64,000 nucleotides of DNA from G963704535 sp963704535 (GCA_963704535.1 OY969916.1:7316001-7380000); one strand, 5' to 3'. Shown: positions 34,858 through 44,000, numbered from the stretch's first letter. The notes: generated by a model from the letters alone, not told the origin. Made by a program: numbers and translations.

Positions 34858-35409
34858 ATAAACGTCTTCAATAACAAGGGTGCAGTTAATTGATGGCAAA
34901 TGGAGATCTTCATCCTCAACATCTGCCGAGGCCAATAACCATAAGTTATTTGCTTGCCTTTGATAGTGATCAATATGTTTTGTGTCTTGTGCGACAAGTA
35001 CGTATTCCTGAACTGATTCGATGCTCCGATAATATTGAAATTTCTTGCCACGATCATGTTTCTCGGTTGACTCCGATAGTACTTCAATAATGACGATCGG
35101 GTTCAGTAATACACGACGCGATGGGTCCTCAAAAACGGATTGTCCACAGGCTATGGAAAGATCGGGATACATGTATTTGCGTGGCCGTTCCGCCTTTACT
35201 TTTATATCACTCGTATAAACGGTACGGGGGCGCAGCCGTAGCTGGCTATGGAGAATCGCGTTCAGATTGCTACAAATAATAGAGTGTGCCTGGTTGCCAC
35301 CAGCCAGCGCAACAATAATACCGCCATAATACTCGTATTTGTCGGCGCTCCGCTCTTCAAATGCCAAATACTCTTCTGGAGTCATCGTGGTGTGCGGTTG
35401 TGCCGACAT
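34822..35409 (-). CDS. Uma2 family (PD-(D/E)XK) protein, 3' end replaced by the IS element
   Basis: Codes for 195 residues from ATG 35409 (GAGGAAG upstream). It has the Uma2 layout MTPEEYLAFEERSADKYEYY, GGNQAHSII, the catalytic YPDLSIACG and IVIIEVLSESTEKHDRGKK, then YVLV. Across the IS, the native frame continues after EDVY with EKVPFDEEI and a stop at 33564-33566. The insertion thus replaced nine C-terminal residues with eleven encoded by the IS end. The nuclease core is intact, so function may survive. Uma2 proteins are abundant in Chloroflexota and cyanobacteria; their role is unclear. Confidence 0.9.
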   Translation of the reverse strand: MSAQPHTTMTPEEYLAFEERSADKYEYYGGIIVALAGGNQAHSIICSNLNAILHSQLRLRPRTVYTSDIKVKAERPRKYMYPDLSIACGQSVFEDPSRRVLLNPIVIIEVLSESTEKHDRGKKFQYYRSIESVQEYVLVAQDTKHIDHYQRQANNLWLLASADVEDEDLHLPSINCTLVIEDVYLLPYRKSVRHV

Positions 35410-35552
35410 CGCTGGCTTCCTCAAAATCCACAAATGAATTTGTGGTCTGAAATCGCAAACACGTTCAAACGTGTTCGGGAGCGAGCTTCAACGTGTTTGA
35501 ACACGTTTACTGATTTCAAGCATCGAATTCATTCGATGATGCTTAACGGCAC

Positions 35553-35795
35553 TTACTCATCTGATCCAGCGCTGGTTGTTCCATTCACCTCCAAATGATC
35601 CCACAGGAGTTGATCGGTTGTGACCTGGAACAACTGAGCCACCTTCATCACCAGCTCCGCCGTCGGCTTTTTCTTACCGTTTTCGAGCAACCCCAGATAG
35701 CTGTAGCTCACATAGCCCAACGCCTCGGCCAGGTCGCGAAGTGTCATTCCCCGCTGCGTGCGCAACGTGTGTAATTTTTCCCCAAAGCGCTGCAT
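35553..35795 (-). CDS. XRE-family helix-turn-helix regulator
   Basis: An 80-residue single-domain repressor: EKLHTLRTQRGMTLRDLAEA, then YVSYSYLGLLENGKKKPTAE and LFQVTTDQLLWD, a textbook HTH_3 fold. It may control the adjacent Uma2 gene or genes of the toxin-antitoxin island. The intergenic stretch 35410-35552 contains the palindromic words CAAACACGTTC and GAACGTGTTTG-like inverted copies (AACACGTTCAAACGTGTT), a possible operator. Confidence 0.9.
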   Translation of the reverse strand: MQRFGEKLHTLRTQRGMTLRDLAEALGYVSYSYLGLLENGKKKPTAELVMKVAQLFQVTTDQLLWDHLEVNGTTSAGSDE

Positions 35796-36013
35796 GCAGT
35801 CTACCTACGCCCATTGACACCACTCGCAAGATGTGGTATCTTTGTGCTCCAATAGATCACAATCCCAGGTCGTTGGTGCCCCGCGCGCTGTTCGCGGCAG
35901 CCGCGGGGCGTGGCACCGGCGGGTTGCACGCCGATACACGGTCATTGTATCACGCAATGGCCGGGCTGCTGCATTCCCGCCTCAATGCGGCCATGTTCCG
36001 CAGGAGGTGAGGC

Positions 36014-36286
36014 ATGGTTCCTTCTCGCACCGCTCCGCTCTGTCCCCCAAACGCATCGTTGGTCGGCTACACCTTCGTGCGCCACATCGGGCTGATCCTG
36101 GACGAACTCAGCAGTCAGGGCCTGGAACTCTGGCAGGACGAGCGCCGCCGCTGGCGCTGGCGTTGGCTTGGCACGGAGGCGCAAGCTGAACGGGGCTTCT
36201 GGGCGCTGGGGGAAGCGGTCGTGGATGCGGTGGTCACGCGCTATCCGCACGTCTTTGCGACCGATGCCCGGGAGACGATCGAGTAG
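36014..36286 (+). CDS. Hypothetical protein, 90 aa
   Basis: I do not recognise the family. It follows AGGAGGTGAGGC, a very strong ribosome site. The sequence has FVRHIGLILDELSSQGLELW and a basic/aromatic stretch RRRWRWRWLG, ending VVDAVVTRYPHVFATDA. The last 22 codons and the 3' flank are duplicated at 36850-36969 without the rest of the gene, so this gene is probably the ancestral left neighbour of the toxin-antitoxin array. Confidence 0.65.
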   Translation: MVPSRTAPLCPPNASLVGYTFVRHIGLILDELSSQGLELWQDERRRWRWRWLGTEAQAERGFWALGEAVVDAVVTRYPHVFATDARETIE

Positions 36287-36358
36287 CGGCGGGTTGCCCA
36301 TGGCGCTGCGTGAGGCGGTGCGGCGTCATGGGCCATCCTTTGGGGCGTGGCGTTGATG
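36215..36358 (+). repeat. Cassette-flanking repeat, copy 1
   Basis: Starts in the 3' end of the 90-aa gene and runs through GCGGGTTGCCCATGGCGCTG and GGCGTCATGGGC to TTGGGGCGTGGCGTTGATG. The middle is an imperfect palindrome (GCCCATG and CATGGGC). Copies 2 and 3 follow each toxin-antitoxin cassette. Confidence 0.8.
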
Positions 36359-36392
36359 TGATTTGCAGTGGTTTATGGCTGGGTCTGTACTT

Positions 36393-36545
36393 TCAGTGGG
36401 TTGACATTAGGGCGATTTGTGGCGTTCGACGGAGGAGCATTTTGGCCTGTTGTGTCTTCAGCTTATCCTGGCTATCGCTGAACGCATATAGCCAGATATT
36501 CGTGTCGATAAAGGCCAGGGTGGGGCCAACGCTACCGGCGCTCAT
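36393..36545 (-). pseudogene. Truncated PIN-domain (VapC-like) toxin
   Basis: Reads 50 residues beginning MSAGSVGPTLAFIDTNIWLY, with the first PIN aspartate in AFIDTN, and stops after MSTH. A full PIN toxin has about 130 residues with three more acidic positions, all missing here. The start overlaps the end of the antitoxin gene by 14 bp, the usual VapBC arrangement. The gene is therefore cut off, probably where repeat copy 1 joins. Confidence 0.85.
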
Positions 36546-36744
36546 AGATCTCGTCCCGTGTTAGTGGCGTGAACGTATCAACTTGGTAGGGATGATCCAG
36601 GAGAAACTCGATCATATCCTCCTCGTCGTCGCCGTCATCGGTGAGAATAATGATGCGCGCACGCCCCTTGATCCGGTTGTGATATTCCTTCGGCAGCTCA
36701 ATGATGCCGTGATTAATATAGGTTTGAAACTCGATCACTGTCAT
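36532..36744 (-). CDS. Antitoxin-like protein of a VapBC-type pair
   Basis: A 70-residue protein (MTVIEFQTYINHGIIELPKE) with an AbrB-like N-terminal beta region, an acidic middle (TDDGDDEEDMIEF) and a basic end. AGGAGGTG lies upstream of the ATG. It is followed in overlap by a truncated PIN toxin, so it is an orphaned antitoxin. It could still bind DNA or cross-neutralise. Confidence 0.8.
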   Translation of the reverse strand: MTVIEFQTYINHGIIELPKEYHNRIKGRARIIILTDDGDDEEDMIEFLLDHPYQVDTFTPLTRDEIYERR

Positions 36745-36849
36745 GCTTCACCTCCTGAAGAGGGATTGGATGGTGCGATGACGCCATCCTACTCGTTGTC
36801 GCGCAAGTGTAGCATGGGTCATGTCATAGGGCAAATGCGGGTGGTAGAG

Positions 36850-36969
36850 GCGGTCGTGGATGCAGTCGTCACGCGCTATCCGCATGTCTTTGCGACCGAT
36901 GCGCGGAAGACGATGGGGTAGCAGCGGGTTGCCTGTGGCGCTGCGCGAGGCGGCGCAGCGTCATGGGCG
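36850..36969 (+). repeat. Cassette-flanking repeat, copy 2
   Basis: About 115 bp match copy 1, including the last 22 codons of the 90-aa gene (VVTRYPHVFATDARKTMG) and the palindromic GGTTGCCTGTGGCGCTGCGC segment. Confidence 0.8.
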
Positions 36970-37008
36970 ATTCCTGGTTGTCTGGATCAAGGTCGGTCGC
37001 TGCGGCAA

Positions 37009-37341
37009 CTACAGCAGTTCGAGGATAATATCGGTGGATTGCATGATAAAGTGCTGGATCCGACTCGCATTGCTCCGCAGAAGCCCTTCGGCTACGGCGG
37101 TGGTACAATTGCCCACCCGCAGCCAGATAATTTTCGGAGGAGTGCCGCGCAAGGCGCTGAGATCGTTAAAATCGGAGTTTTTCGTGACGATCGTGTAGTC
37201 ATTGGTTCGCGCAAAGCTCCAGATCGCGCTGTCTGCCGCCTGGTCCAGTTGATGAAAGACGACATGACTTGATGCTGGAAACACATCGGCAAGCCGGGCG
37301 ACCAGTTTGCGGGAGAGATGATGGTCAAACAGGAGTTTCAC
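37009..37341 (-). CDS. DUF5615 PIN-like toxin
   Basis: A 110-residue protein with the DUF5615 start MKLLFDHHLSRKLVARL, the acidic VTKNSDFNDLSAL and WLRVGNC. These are Mut7-C/PIN-like nucleases paired with DUF433 proteins. The start overlaps the DUF433 stop by 4 bp (ATGA), so the two are translationally coupled. It probably acts as an RNase toxin held by the upstream protein. All expected acidic residues appear present. Confidence 0.9.
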   Translation of the reverse strand: MKLLFDHHLSRKLVARLADVFPASSHVVFHQLDQAADSAIWSFARTNDYTIVTKNSDFNDLSALRGTPPKIIWLRVGNCTTAVAEGLLRSNASRIQHFIMQSTDIILELL

Positions 37342-37568
37342 GCCGGGACTACCATCACATGGCGTTCACGATCGGCCGCAAACTGTAAACACGCCTGAAT
37401 ATCTTCTTTGGTGAGATCCGGAAAGTCATCGAGAATCTCGGCAACCGTCATACCGGCCGCCAGGTAGGATAGAATATCATACACTGTATAGCGCAGCCCA
37501 CGAATAATGGGCTTCCCACTACGAATGTTGGGATCGATCGTGATGATGTGGTGATACGACTTGTCCAT
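37338..37568 (-). CDS. DUF433 antitoxin
   Basis: A 76-residue protein from ATG 37568 (GGAGGACGG upstream). It has the DUF433 pattern ITIDPNIRSGKPIIRGLRYT, then VYDILSYLAAGMTVAEILDDF and the helix EDIQACLQFAADRE. The family is a winged helix-turn-helix antitoxin that also represses its operon. It forms a 4-bp overlap with the DUF5615 toxin. Confidence 0.92.
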   Translation of the reverse strand: MDKSYHHIITIDPNIRSGKPIIRGLRYTVYDILSYLAAGMTVAEILDDFPDLTKEDIQACLQFAADRERHVMVVPA

Positions 37569-37699
37569 GGTCCGTCCTCCTGCAGCCGTTGCTGCTGGCC
37601 GTGTTGTAGCCAATCGTGATTGATGCGTGGCATTGTATCATACGGCAGGAGATGGCAGTTCAGCACTTACACTAAAAGCCTTGCAACCTTGAAGGGCGG

Positions 37700-37776
37700 A
37701 GTAACGGCGGGTTGCCTATGGCGCTGCGTGAGGCGGCGCGGTGTCATGGGCAGTTCTTTGGGGGTAGCGTTGATGG
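37700..37776 (+). repeat. Cassette-flanking repeat, copy 3
   Basis: Matches the 3' two thirds of copy 1 (ACGGCGGGTTGCCTATGGCG, then GGTGTCATGGGC and GTAGCGTTGATGG) and lacks the coding part. It closes the toxin-antitoxin array. Confidence 0.78.
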
Positions 37777-38138
37777 TTGCCAGTGAACGGTCCAATACCG
37801 GACGGAATAAATCGAGTGCAAATGTAGTCAACTCGCAGGAACGACCGTAAAAGTGAGAGAAGTGGCGACACGGTGTCGGATAAAAGAGACTTCTCGAAAA
37901 CACTTTACACTTTTATCGGGCGTTTTGTATCTTTAGGCCGACTTTGACTTCATCTACGAGCCTGAAAAGTTCCGTCCGGTATTGTGAACGGTCAGGGTTT
38001 AGCCGCGCACTGCGCGTGTACAGTATTGTATAGATGCAGTAGTGGTGCCAAAATATACTGATCTTGAAAAGCAACGAAACGTAGCGATTCGGATGGAATC
38101 TATTGGTAGCCTGATCATTTGAATCTATTGGAAGGCAA
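37777..38138. other. Intergenic region between the array and the retron
   Basis: No credible gene. An inverted pair, GTAAAAGTGAGAGAAGT (37849) and ACTTTACACTTTTATCGGGC (37901-37920), could form a hairpin. Base composition changes here from GC-rich to AT-rich, marking the retron boundary. Confidence 0.5.
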
Positions 38139-39893
38139 TTAGTTCGAGTTTTCATCGATTATCAATTGAATGACATCGAAGATGTTTCTGAATTCAGTGT
38201 AATCAAAATCGTTAAAGTTATTTTCTTGGTTGTATATGTAATCGGCAAAATCACTTTTAGTAAGAGCAACATTATCTTCCGCTTCATTAAAAACAAGATT
38301 ATCAATAATGATAAGCTTCTTTTCATTTCTGATCTTATTCAAGTCTGTACAGCTTAAACTTTCAGTTTTATGCCGTCCAGATCGTGAGCGAAACTCACTA
38401 CTAAGAAATATTCGACGATTAGATTTGTCAAGTCTTGTGATTTCGGAGTCTTTGTAATATAACTCAATACTTATCTCCGGTGTGTCATTGCGATGATTGG
38501 GTATGGGTATTGCGAAAGAAAAAACATTGTTACCCCAAGACTTATATAAATTATCCTTTTCTGTTACATCTTTTGTTATATTTCTGTCGTCATTATCAAA
38601 TACAAATATAGTCATGATATCCTGCCGTAGACGAGATGTCCGTGCACACATCTCCTTAAGCTCGCCTCCACCTGCTGGCATATCATTGTCATACTCTACG
38701 AAATCAACATGTAAGCTACTATGTATTCCTGACATTTGCAATTTATTGAGAGCAATCTTAAGATGCCTCCAATCAGTCTTCCCTTCTGTCATTACCCTGG
38801 GTACGACAATTTTCCGCTTTGCTAAATGCGCTATAATTTTTCTCTTATTTTGAATTTCAGCTAACTCACAAAATTGATCGTAAAACTTCAGATAAGTCGG
38901 ATCTTCCTTGCCCTTAACCATGCCTAGATATTCAATCTTGCCTTTAACGACGTTACTAAATGACACCTTGCTCTTTACTGGAGAACGTCGCTTTTTATCA
39001 TACCGCCTTAAGAATTCTTCCTCAGCTGCATCCAATCCGTACTTTTTCCAGGCATGTAACATTGCTCGTATTTGATTTATATAATTGCGCCTGACATTAA
39101 CTATTTTGTTGACAGTTATACCCGTAACCTGTTGACGACGCGATCTAGTTTGTAGTCTTATTTTCTTCGGGTTTATGTTAAATCCATTGGACTTTATGAT
39201 GTTAAGCAATTCAATCCCTATGTCAGCCTTTCCCGTATCATCCGAAAACTTAGCAAGCTTCTCTGGAAATTTAGATAGATGAGTTGAGAATGTGATATCA
39301 TCTGCATAACGTGTATACAAACATTGATGTCTTCTAGCTAAACGTTGTAATTGATCGTCCAGACGGCCACAAATCATATTTGAGATTGTGGGAGAGGTTG
39401 GAGCGCCTTGTGGTAACTGATTATTGAAGCAGCAAATCTGGGCAAGTACTGTCGCAACTTCTGGATTAAAGTTGTAAGGGTTTGACATGAACATTCCACG
39501 AACTCGGCCGAAATTAATGGAAGGAAAGAAGTCTTTTAGATCTACATTAAGAACAAATCTTCGTCTCAAATGTGTTCGAGCATTTGTGAGGATACTCTTA
39601 TTTTGTATAAAACCATGTACGGAAGGTTTAGCAGGATAGACGTACTGTAGAACTTGATTGAGTTTACGTTGAAGAATTTTTAGGGCTGTGGCAGGGGCAT
39701 CTATTCGACGTTTCGTACCAGATCGCTTAGCAATGTTGAATGATTTGTATCGCTTGTTTGGAGAGAGAATGTATAGATGATATATTAAATGACTTTCATC
39801 TATGTCAAGTAGATCTGCAATATCCTTGCGTGTCTTTAAGGCAAGGAACTTAGTTCGTAATTCATCACCCGTATCTGAAAGCGTAAGACTCAT
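38139..39893 (-). CDS. Retron reverse transcriptase fused to a TOPRIM domain (Ec67/Eco2-like)
   Basis: A 584-residue protein, AT-rich compared with its surroundings. The RT part (about 20-320) has RRIDAPATALKILQRKLNQ, SVHGFIQNKS, LNVDLKDFFPSINFGRVRGM, QGAPTSPTISN, the catalytic YADD (196-199), and the retron-specific QQVTG (254-258) with the helix INQIRAMLHAWKKYG. The C-terminal part is TOPRIM-like: VMTEGKTDWRH (Glu370) and FVFDNDDRN (Asp433, Asp435). Retron Ec67 (Eco2) encodes an RT-TOPRIM of nearly the same length, and RT-TOPRIM retrons are known antiphage systems in which TOPRIM is the toxic nuclease. No separate effector is nearby, as expected for this type. All catalytic residues are present. 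Confidence 0.9.
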   Translation of the reverse strand: MSLTLSDTGDELRTKFLALKTRKDIADLLDIDESHLIYHLYILSPNKRYKSFNIAKRSGTKRRIDAPATALKILQRKLNQVLQYVYPAKPSVHGFIQNKSILTNARTHLRRRFVLNVDLKDFFPSINFGRVRGMFMSNPYNFNPEVATVLAQICCFNNQLPQGAPTSPTISNMICGRLDDQLQRLARRHQCLYTRYADDITFSTHLSKFPEKLAKFSDDTGKADIGIELLNIIKSNGFNINPKKIRLQTRSRRQQVTGITVNKIVNVRRNYINQIRAMLHAWKKYGLDAAEEEFLRRYDKKRRSPVKSKVSFSNVVKGKIEYLGMVKGKEDPTYLKFYDQFCELAEIQNKRKIIAHLAKRKIVVPRVMTEGKTDWRHLKIALNKLQMSGIHSSLHVDFVEYDNDMPAGGGELKEMCARTSRLRQDIMTIFVFDNDDRNITKDVTEKDNLYKSWGNNVFSFAIPIPNHRNDTPEISIELYYKDSEITRLDKSNRRIFLSSEFRSRSGRHKTESLSCTDLNKIRNEKKLIIIDNLVFNEAEDNVALTKSDFADYIYNQENNFNDFDYTEFRNIFDVIQLIIDENSN

Positions 39894-39904
39894 TGAAGTG
39901 TATC

Positions 39905-40105
39905 CACTATCAAAATAGTATTGCTATGATGACGTTGGGCACTCCCAAGGTAATTCTGCTTTCCGCCGCACTGTGCACTGGTACCAGACCAGGAGCAAAC
40001 AGTGAGAAATGGCGTATAAAGCTAACCGTTCCAACCCTGCCGCTGGATCAGCAGCAAGTAACAATTGGGCCTTGGAAGTACCCGATGGTTATACTATCAA
40101 AACCA
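39905..40105 (-). ncRNA. Candidate retron msr-msd RNA
   Basis: Lies directly upstream of the RT, where retron RNAs are encoded. On the RT strand, GATAGTAT (40091-40098) can pair with ATACTATT (39914-39921), a possible a1/a2 stem. Between them are a hairpin CTGCTG-ATC-CAGCGG and a long hairpin at 39969-40004 (CACTGT ... ACAGTG enclosing CTGG ... CCAG) that looks like an msd stem. TTAGC after the first hairpins could hold the branching G. The structure was drawn by eye; the limits are uncertain. Confidence 0.4.
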
Positions 40106-40304
40106 AAGCGAAATTGCAAGAGGTAAGATGATCTTGAGTTTACATTTATACGAAACCCGTACATTTCGCGAACGGATGTTTGTATGGTAGCATGACCAAC
40201 GTTATCCTACTGCCGGCTCGACCAATCAAGCAGGCGGCGCAACGGCTGCCACACCTCACGCCACCTGAACACACAACGGTATCGGCATGCACCACGCGCC
40301 CCTT

Positions 40305-40392
40305 CCTCCCGTACCCCCTTCCCCCACCCAACCTTGTGACTCTTTTTTAATCTCCCCTCCACCCCCACCCCACCCCAACCCATCCCTCCCCA
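40305..40392 (-). other. C-rich/G-rich strand-asymmetric tract
   Basis: Almost pure C/T/A on the plus strand. The minus strand has several runs of three to five G separated by one to three bases (GGGGTGGGGTGGGGG), which fits a G-quadruplex pattern. It lies between the retron and the second amylase promoter. No gene is seen here. Confidence 0.6.
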
Positions 40393-40431
40393 ATGCCCTA
40401 CACGCCACCCTCCGCCGCCCCACAAAACTCC

Positions 40432-40460
40432 TTGACCGGTTTAGCTCAGGGTGTTATACT
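40432..40460 (+). promoter_or_regulatory. Promoter of the second amylase gene
   Basis: TTGACC and TATACT are 17 bp apart. CTTGACCGGTTTAG is identical to the promoter at 25424. The leader is about 560 nt long and includes the TTCGCG element (40608-40641) and two PAL-A copies, so further promoters nearer the gene are possible. Confidence 0.7.
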
Positions 40461-40607
40461 CAGCCCATCCATACGACACACAGACACAGCAGAGATCATT
40501 TCCAGGCCCTTCTCGGCGCGCATTGTCGGCGTACGCGCTTGCGGCTCTCCGTACGCTGCCGATGAAGGAATGCGGCACGACGCGGATGCCAACTCGGCCC
40601 TCACACA

Positions 40608-40641
40608 CCCTTCGCGTGGCTTCGCGTGACTTCGCGGATCG
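40608..40641 (+). promoter_or_regulatory. Conserved leader element of the amylase genes (2)
   Basis: CCCTTCGCGTGGCTTCGCG then TGACTTCGCGGATCG, nearly identical to 25508-25541. It is placed about 150 nt after the promoter, against 55 nt in the first gene. Confidence 0.6.
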
Positions 40642-40690
40642 TACAAGCCGTGATATGAGGCCAATATTCCGAAGTCAACCAACAGTTCCT

Positions 40691-40808
40691 CAGAAGCTGT
40701 CTGAGAAACTATTTGAAAAGGACATTGTCTCGCCCACGATCTGTGGTGGAAAGGGGATTCTTGAGGGGCGGCCCCCTCAAACTCCCCATTTTCAGACAGT
40801 CTCTCAGC
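40691..40808. repeat. PAL-A palindromic element, copy 8a
   Basis: Runs from TCAGAAGCTGTCTGAGAAAC through GGTGGAAAGGGGATTCTTGA, then the hairpin GAGGGGCGGCCCCCTCAAAC, to TTTTCAGACAGTCTCTCAG. The right end is the inverted TIR consensus. Confidence 0.82.
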
Positions 40809-40879
40809 CTTCGTGCTCGTGGAGAGGAAGTCTTGAGGGGCGGCCCTTCAAACTCCCCCTCTTCAGACAATCTCTCAGC
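40809..40879. repeat. PAL-A palindromic element, copy 8b
   Basis: A tandem second copy with GAGGGGCGGCCCTTCAAAC and the end TTCAGACAATCTCTCAG. It precedes a TTCGTG-rich element at 40878-40926. Confidence 0.78.
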
Positions 40880-40926
40880 CTTCGTGTTCTTCGTACCTTC
40901 GTGCTCTTCGTGGTAAAACTGCGGGT
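40878..40926. repeat. TTCGTG-rich dispersed element (1)
   Basis: CCTTCGTGTTCTTCGTACC, then TTCGTGCTCTTCGTGGTAAA and ACTGC. The same element, inverted, lies at 53558-53608. Confidence 0.7.
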
Positions 40927-40959
40927 GTATGTATGCCGTACGGATAGAGAGCGAATAAT

Positions 40960-40987
40960 CACGTTTCACGTTTCACGTTTCACGTAA
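40960..40987 (+). repeat. Heptanucleotide repeat (CACGTTT)
   Basis: Three exact CACGTTT units and a fourth ending in AA, ending 28 bp before the second amylase ribosome site. The same heptamer builds the palindrome at 15477. Confidence 0.85.
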
Positions 40988-41026
40988 ATGCAACCGACGT
41001 TTGGTTTTCGTGCGAAGGAGCAACCT

Positions 41027-44000
41027 ATGTCCTCTCATCGCCCCTACCGCTGGACCACCCTCTTCACCCTGCTGAGCATCCTGCTGGCGGCCGTGGCCCT
41101 GCCCGCCCGCTCGCCGGCCCTGGCCGGGCACACGCCCACCCCCGCCTCGGTCAACCTGGTCGGCTCGCTCCAGAGCGAGGCCAGCGGCGGCGCCTGCGGC
41201 GACTGGGACCCCGGCTGTGTCGGCTCGCGCTTCAGCGCCCAGCCCAACGCCGTCTACCTGTTCGAACTCGGCCACGATCCCCGACGGCGCCTGGGAATAC
41301 AAGGTCGCCATGGGGAGCTGGGCCGAGAACTACGGCGCCAACTACCAGCAGGACGGCCCCAACTTCAACCTCGCGCTGGGCGCCGCCAGGACCGTGCGCT
41401 TCTACTACGACCACAAGACCCACTACATCGCCGACAACGTTCGCAACACGATCTACACCATCCCCGGCAACTACGGCCCCGCGATCGGCTGCCCCGAGTG
41501 GGCGCCCGACTGCCTCGGCTCGCTCATGAGCGACACCGATAGCGACGGCGTCTTCACCCTCGTGACCGACGACATTGGGCCGGGCACCTACGAGTTCAAG
41601 GTCGCCACCAACGAGAGCTGGAGCAACCCCAACTACGGCGCCGGCGGCGGGCCGGACAACGTCGTCTTCAGCGTCCCCGGCACCGGCTACGAGGTCACGT
41701 TCAGCTTCAACACCGCCAACAACACCCCGACCGTGACGCTGCGTAGCCTGGCGCCGCCCGGTGATGTCGAGTGGGACGGCGTGCGCCACGACTCGCGCGA
41801 CACGCTCTACCGCACCCCCGGCGGCGCGGTCCCGGCCGGCACGCCGGTGACGCTGCGCCTGCGCACCTTCCACGATGACGTCACCGCCGTGACCCTGCGG
41901 CTCTACGATGCCAACGCCGCCGGCCAGCGCCTCATCCCCATGCAGCGCGCCGCCGCCGGTGTCTCCTGCTACCAGGCCGACCTTGACGACGAGACCTGCG
42001 ACTTCTGGGCGGCCACGGTCGAGGACGACGAGCCCAACAACCTGTGGTACCGCTTCATCGTCACCGACGGCGGCGACACCGACTACTACGCCGACAACAC
42101 CAGCGCCCTCGACGGCGGCCAGGGCCTCACCACCGACGACGCGGTCGACCAGAGCTACGCGCTCACCGTCTACGACCCGGACTTCGCGGCCCCGCAGTGG
42201 GCCCGCAGCGCCGTGATCTACCAGATCTTCCCCGACCGCTTCCGCAACGGCAACCCCAGCAACGACCCGCAGGACGGCGACGAGCGTTACGACGACCCGG
42301 CCATCTTCCTGCCCTGGGGCACGCTGCCCGAAGGCTACTGCCGCAATTACGCCGACGGCGAGGCCAACTGCCCCTGGCGCTTCGACAACACGCCGCCAGC
42401 CACCAGCCCCACCAAGGAGCAGCCGCGCGGCCGCGACTACTACGGCGGCGACTTGGCGGGCGTGACCAGCCAGCTCGACTACCTCAAGCTGGCCGGCGTC
42501 ACGGCGATCTACTTCAACCCGATCTTCTACGCCAAGTCCAACCACCGCTACGACACCGCCGACTACTACCAGATCGACCCCTACCTGGGCACGTTGCAGG
42601 ACTTCAAGACGCTAGTCACCGAGTCCAAGAAGCGCGGCATCAAGATCATCCTTGACGGCGTCTACAACCACATGTCCTCCGACAGCCCGCTGTTCGACCG
42701 CTACCAGCACTTCGGCACCGTCGGAGCCTGCGAGGCCGGCAACTCGGCCTACCGCCAATGGTTCAATTTCCGCCCACCGACCGGTAGTGAACCGCAGGCA
42801 TGCGCTCCATCCACTCCCGGCGGCGACGACACCTATTACAATGGCTGGTTCGGCTTCGACAGCATCCCCGAGATCAAGAAGAGCAACCCGGCGGTACAGG
42901 ACTACTTCCTGAACGACCCCAACAGCGTCACCCGCTACTGGCTCGACCAGGGCGCTGCCGCCTGGCGCCTGGACGTGATGGGCGACGCCTCGTTCCCCAA
43001 TGGCTACTGGGAAGCCTTCCGCGAGATCGTCAAGCAGGAGGACCCCAACGCCCTGATCATCGGCGAGCTGTGGCAGAAGGACGGCACGCTGCTGCGCTTC
43101 CTGCGCGGCGACCGGGCCGACACGACCATGAACTACCGGCTGCGCGACGCCGTGATCGGCCTGCTGGCGCCCGGCAGCTTCGACTCCAAGGGCTTCGGCG
43201 ACAGCGGCCGGGTGATCGAGCCGTCCGAGTTCGCCGCCCGCATCGAGGCCATCCGCGAGGACTACCCCGACGCCGCGTTCTACACCCTGATGAACCTGCT
43301 CGACAGCCACGACACCGAGCGCATCCGCTGGACCCTGACCCCCGGCGCCGAGACGATCGCCGCAAAGGAGCAGAACGCCGCCAACGTGGCCGCCGGCAAG
43401 CAGCGCCAGCGCCTGGCCTCGCTCATCCAGTACACCATGCCCGGCGCGCCCACCGTCTACTACGGCGACGAGGCCGGCATGACCGGCGACGACGACCCCG
43501 ACGACCGGCGCACCTTCCCCTGGCCCGACCAGGGCGGCAGCGTCGATAGCAGTATGCTGGCCCATTATCGCAGCCTGGCCCAGGTGCGTAGCCACAGCCC
43601 GGCGCTCACCGAAGGCGACCTGCGGGTGCTGCTGGCCGACGACGCGGCCGACACGACCGCCTACGGTCGCAAGACCACCAAGGAGGCCGCCGTCGTCGCG
43701 ATCAACCGCAGCGCCGCCACCCGCACGCTCGACATCCCGGTCGCCGGCTACCTGCCCAACGGCACCACGCTGCTGAAGGTCTATGGCGTCGGCAACAGCG
43801 CCACCGGGAGTGTCACGGTCAGCCAGGGTAAGCTTACTGTGACGCTCAATCCCCTGAGCGGCCTGATCCTCGCGGGCGCAAAACTGGACCTGCTGGCGCC
43901 TGCAAACCCGTCCGGCCTGTCGGTGAGTTCGGAGGGCAGCCACCAGGTCGGCCTGGCGTGGGGTGCGGTCTCCGGCGCGGCCGGCTACAACGTCTACCGC

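Noticed and set aside
36215..37776. Integron with attC sites
   Set aside because: The repeats are palindromic, but they lack the GTTRRRY and RYYYAAC core sites and there is no integrase gene.
40009..40131. A 40-codon gene on the plus strand upstream of the retron RT (MAYKANRSNPAAG ...)
   Set aside because: No ribosome site of note, no family match, and it overlaps the expected position of the retron RNA.
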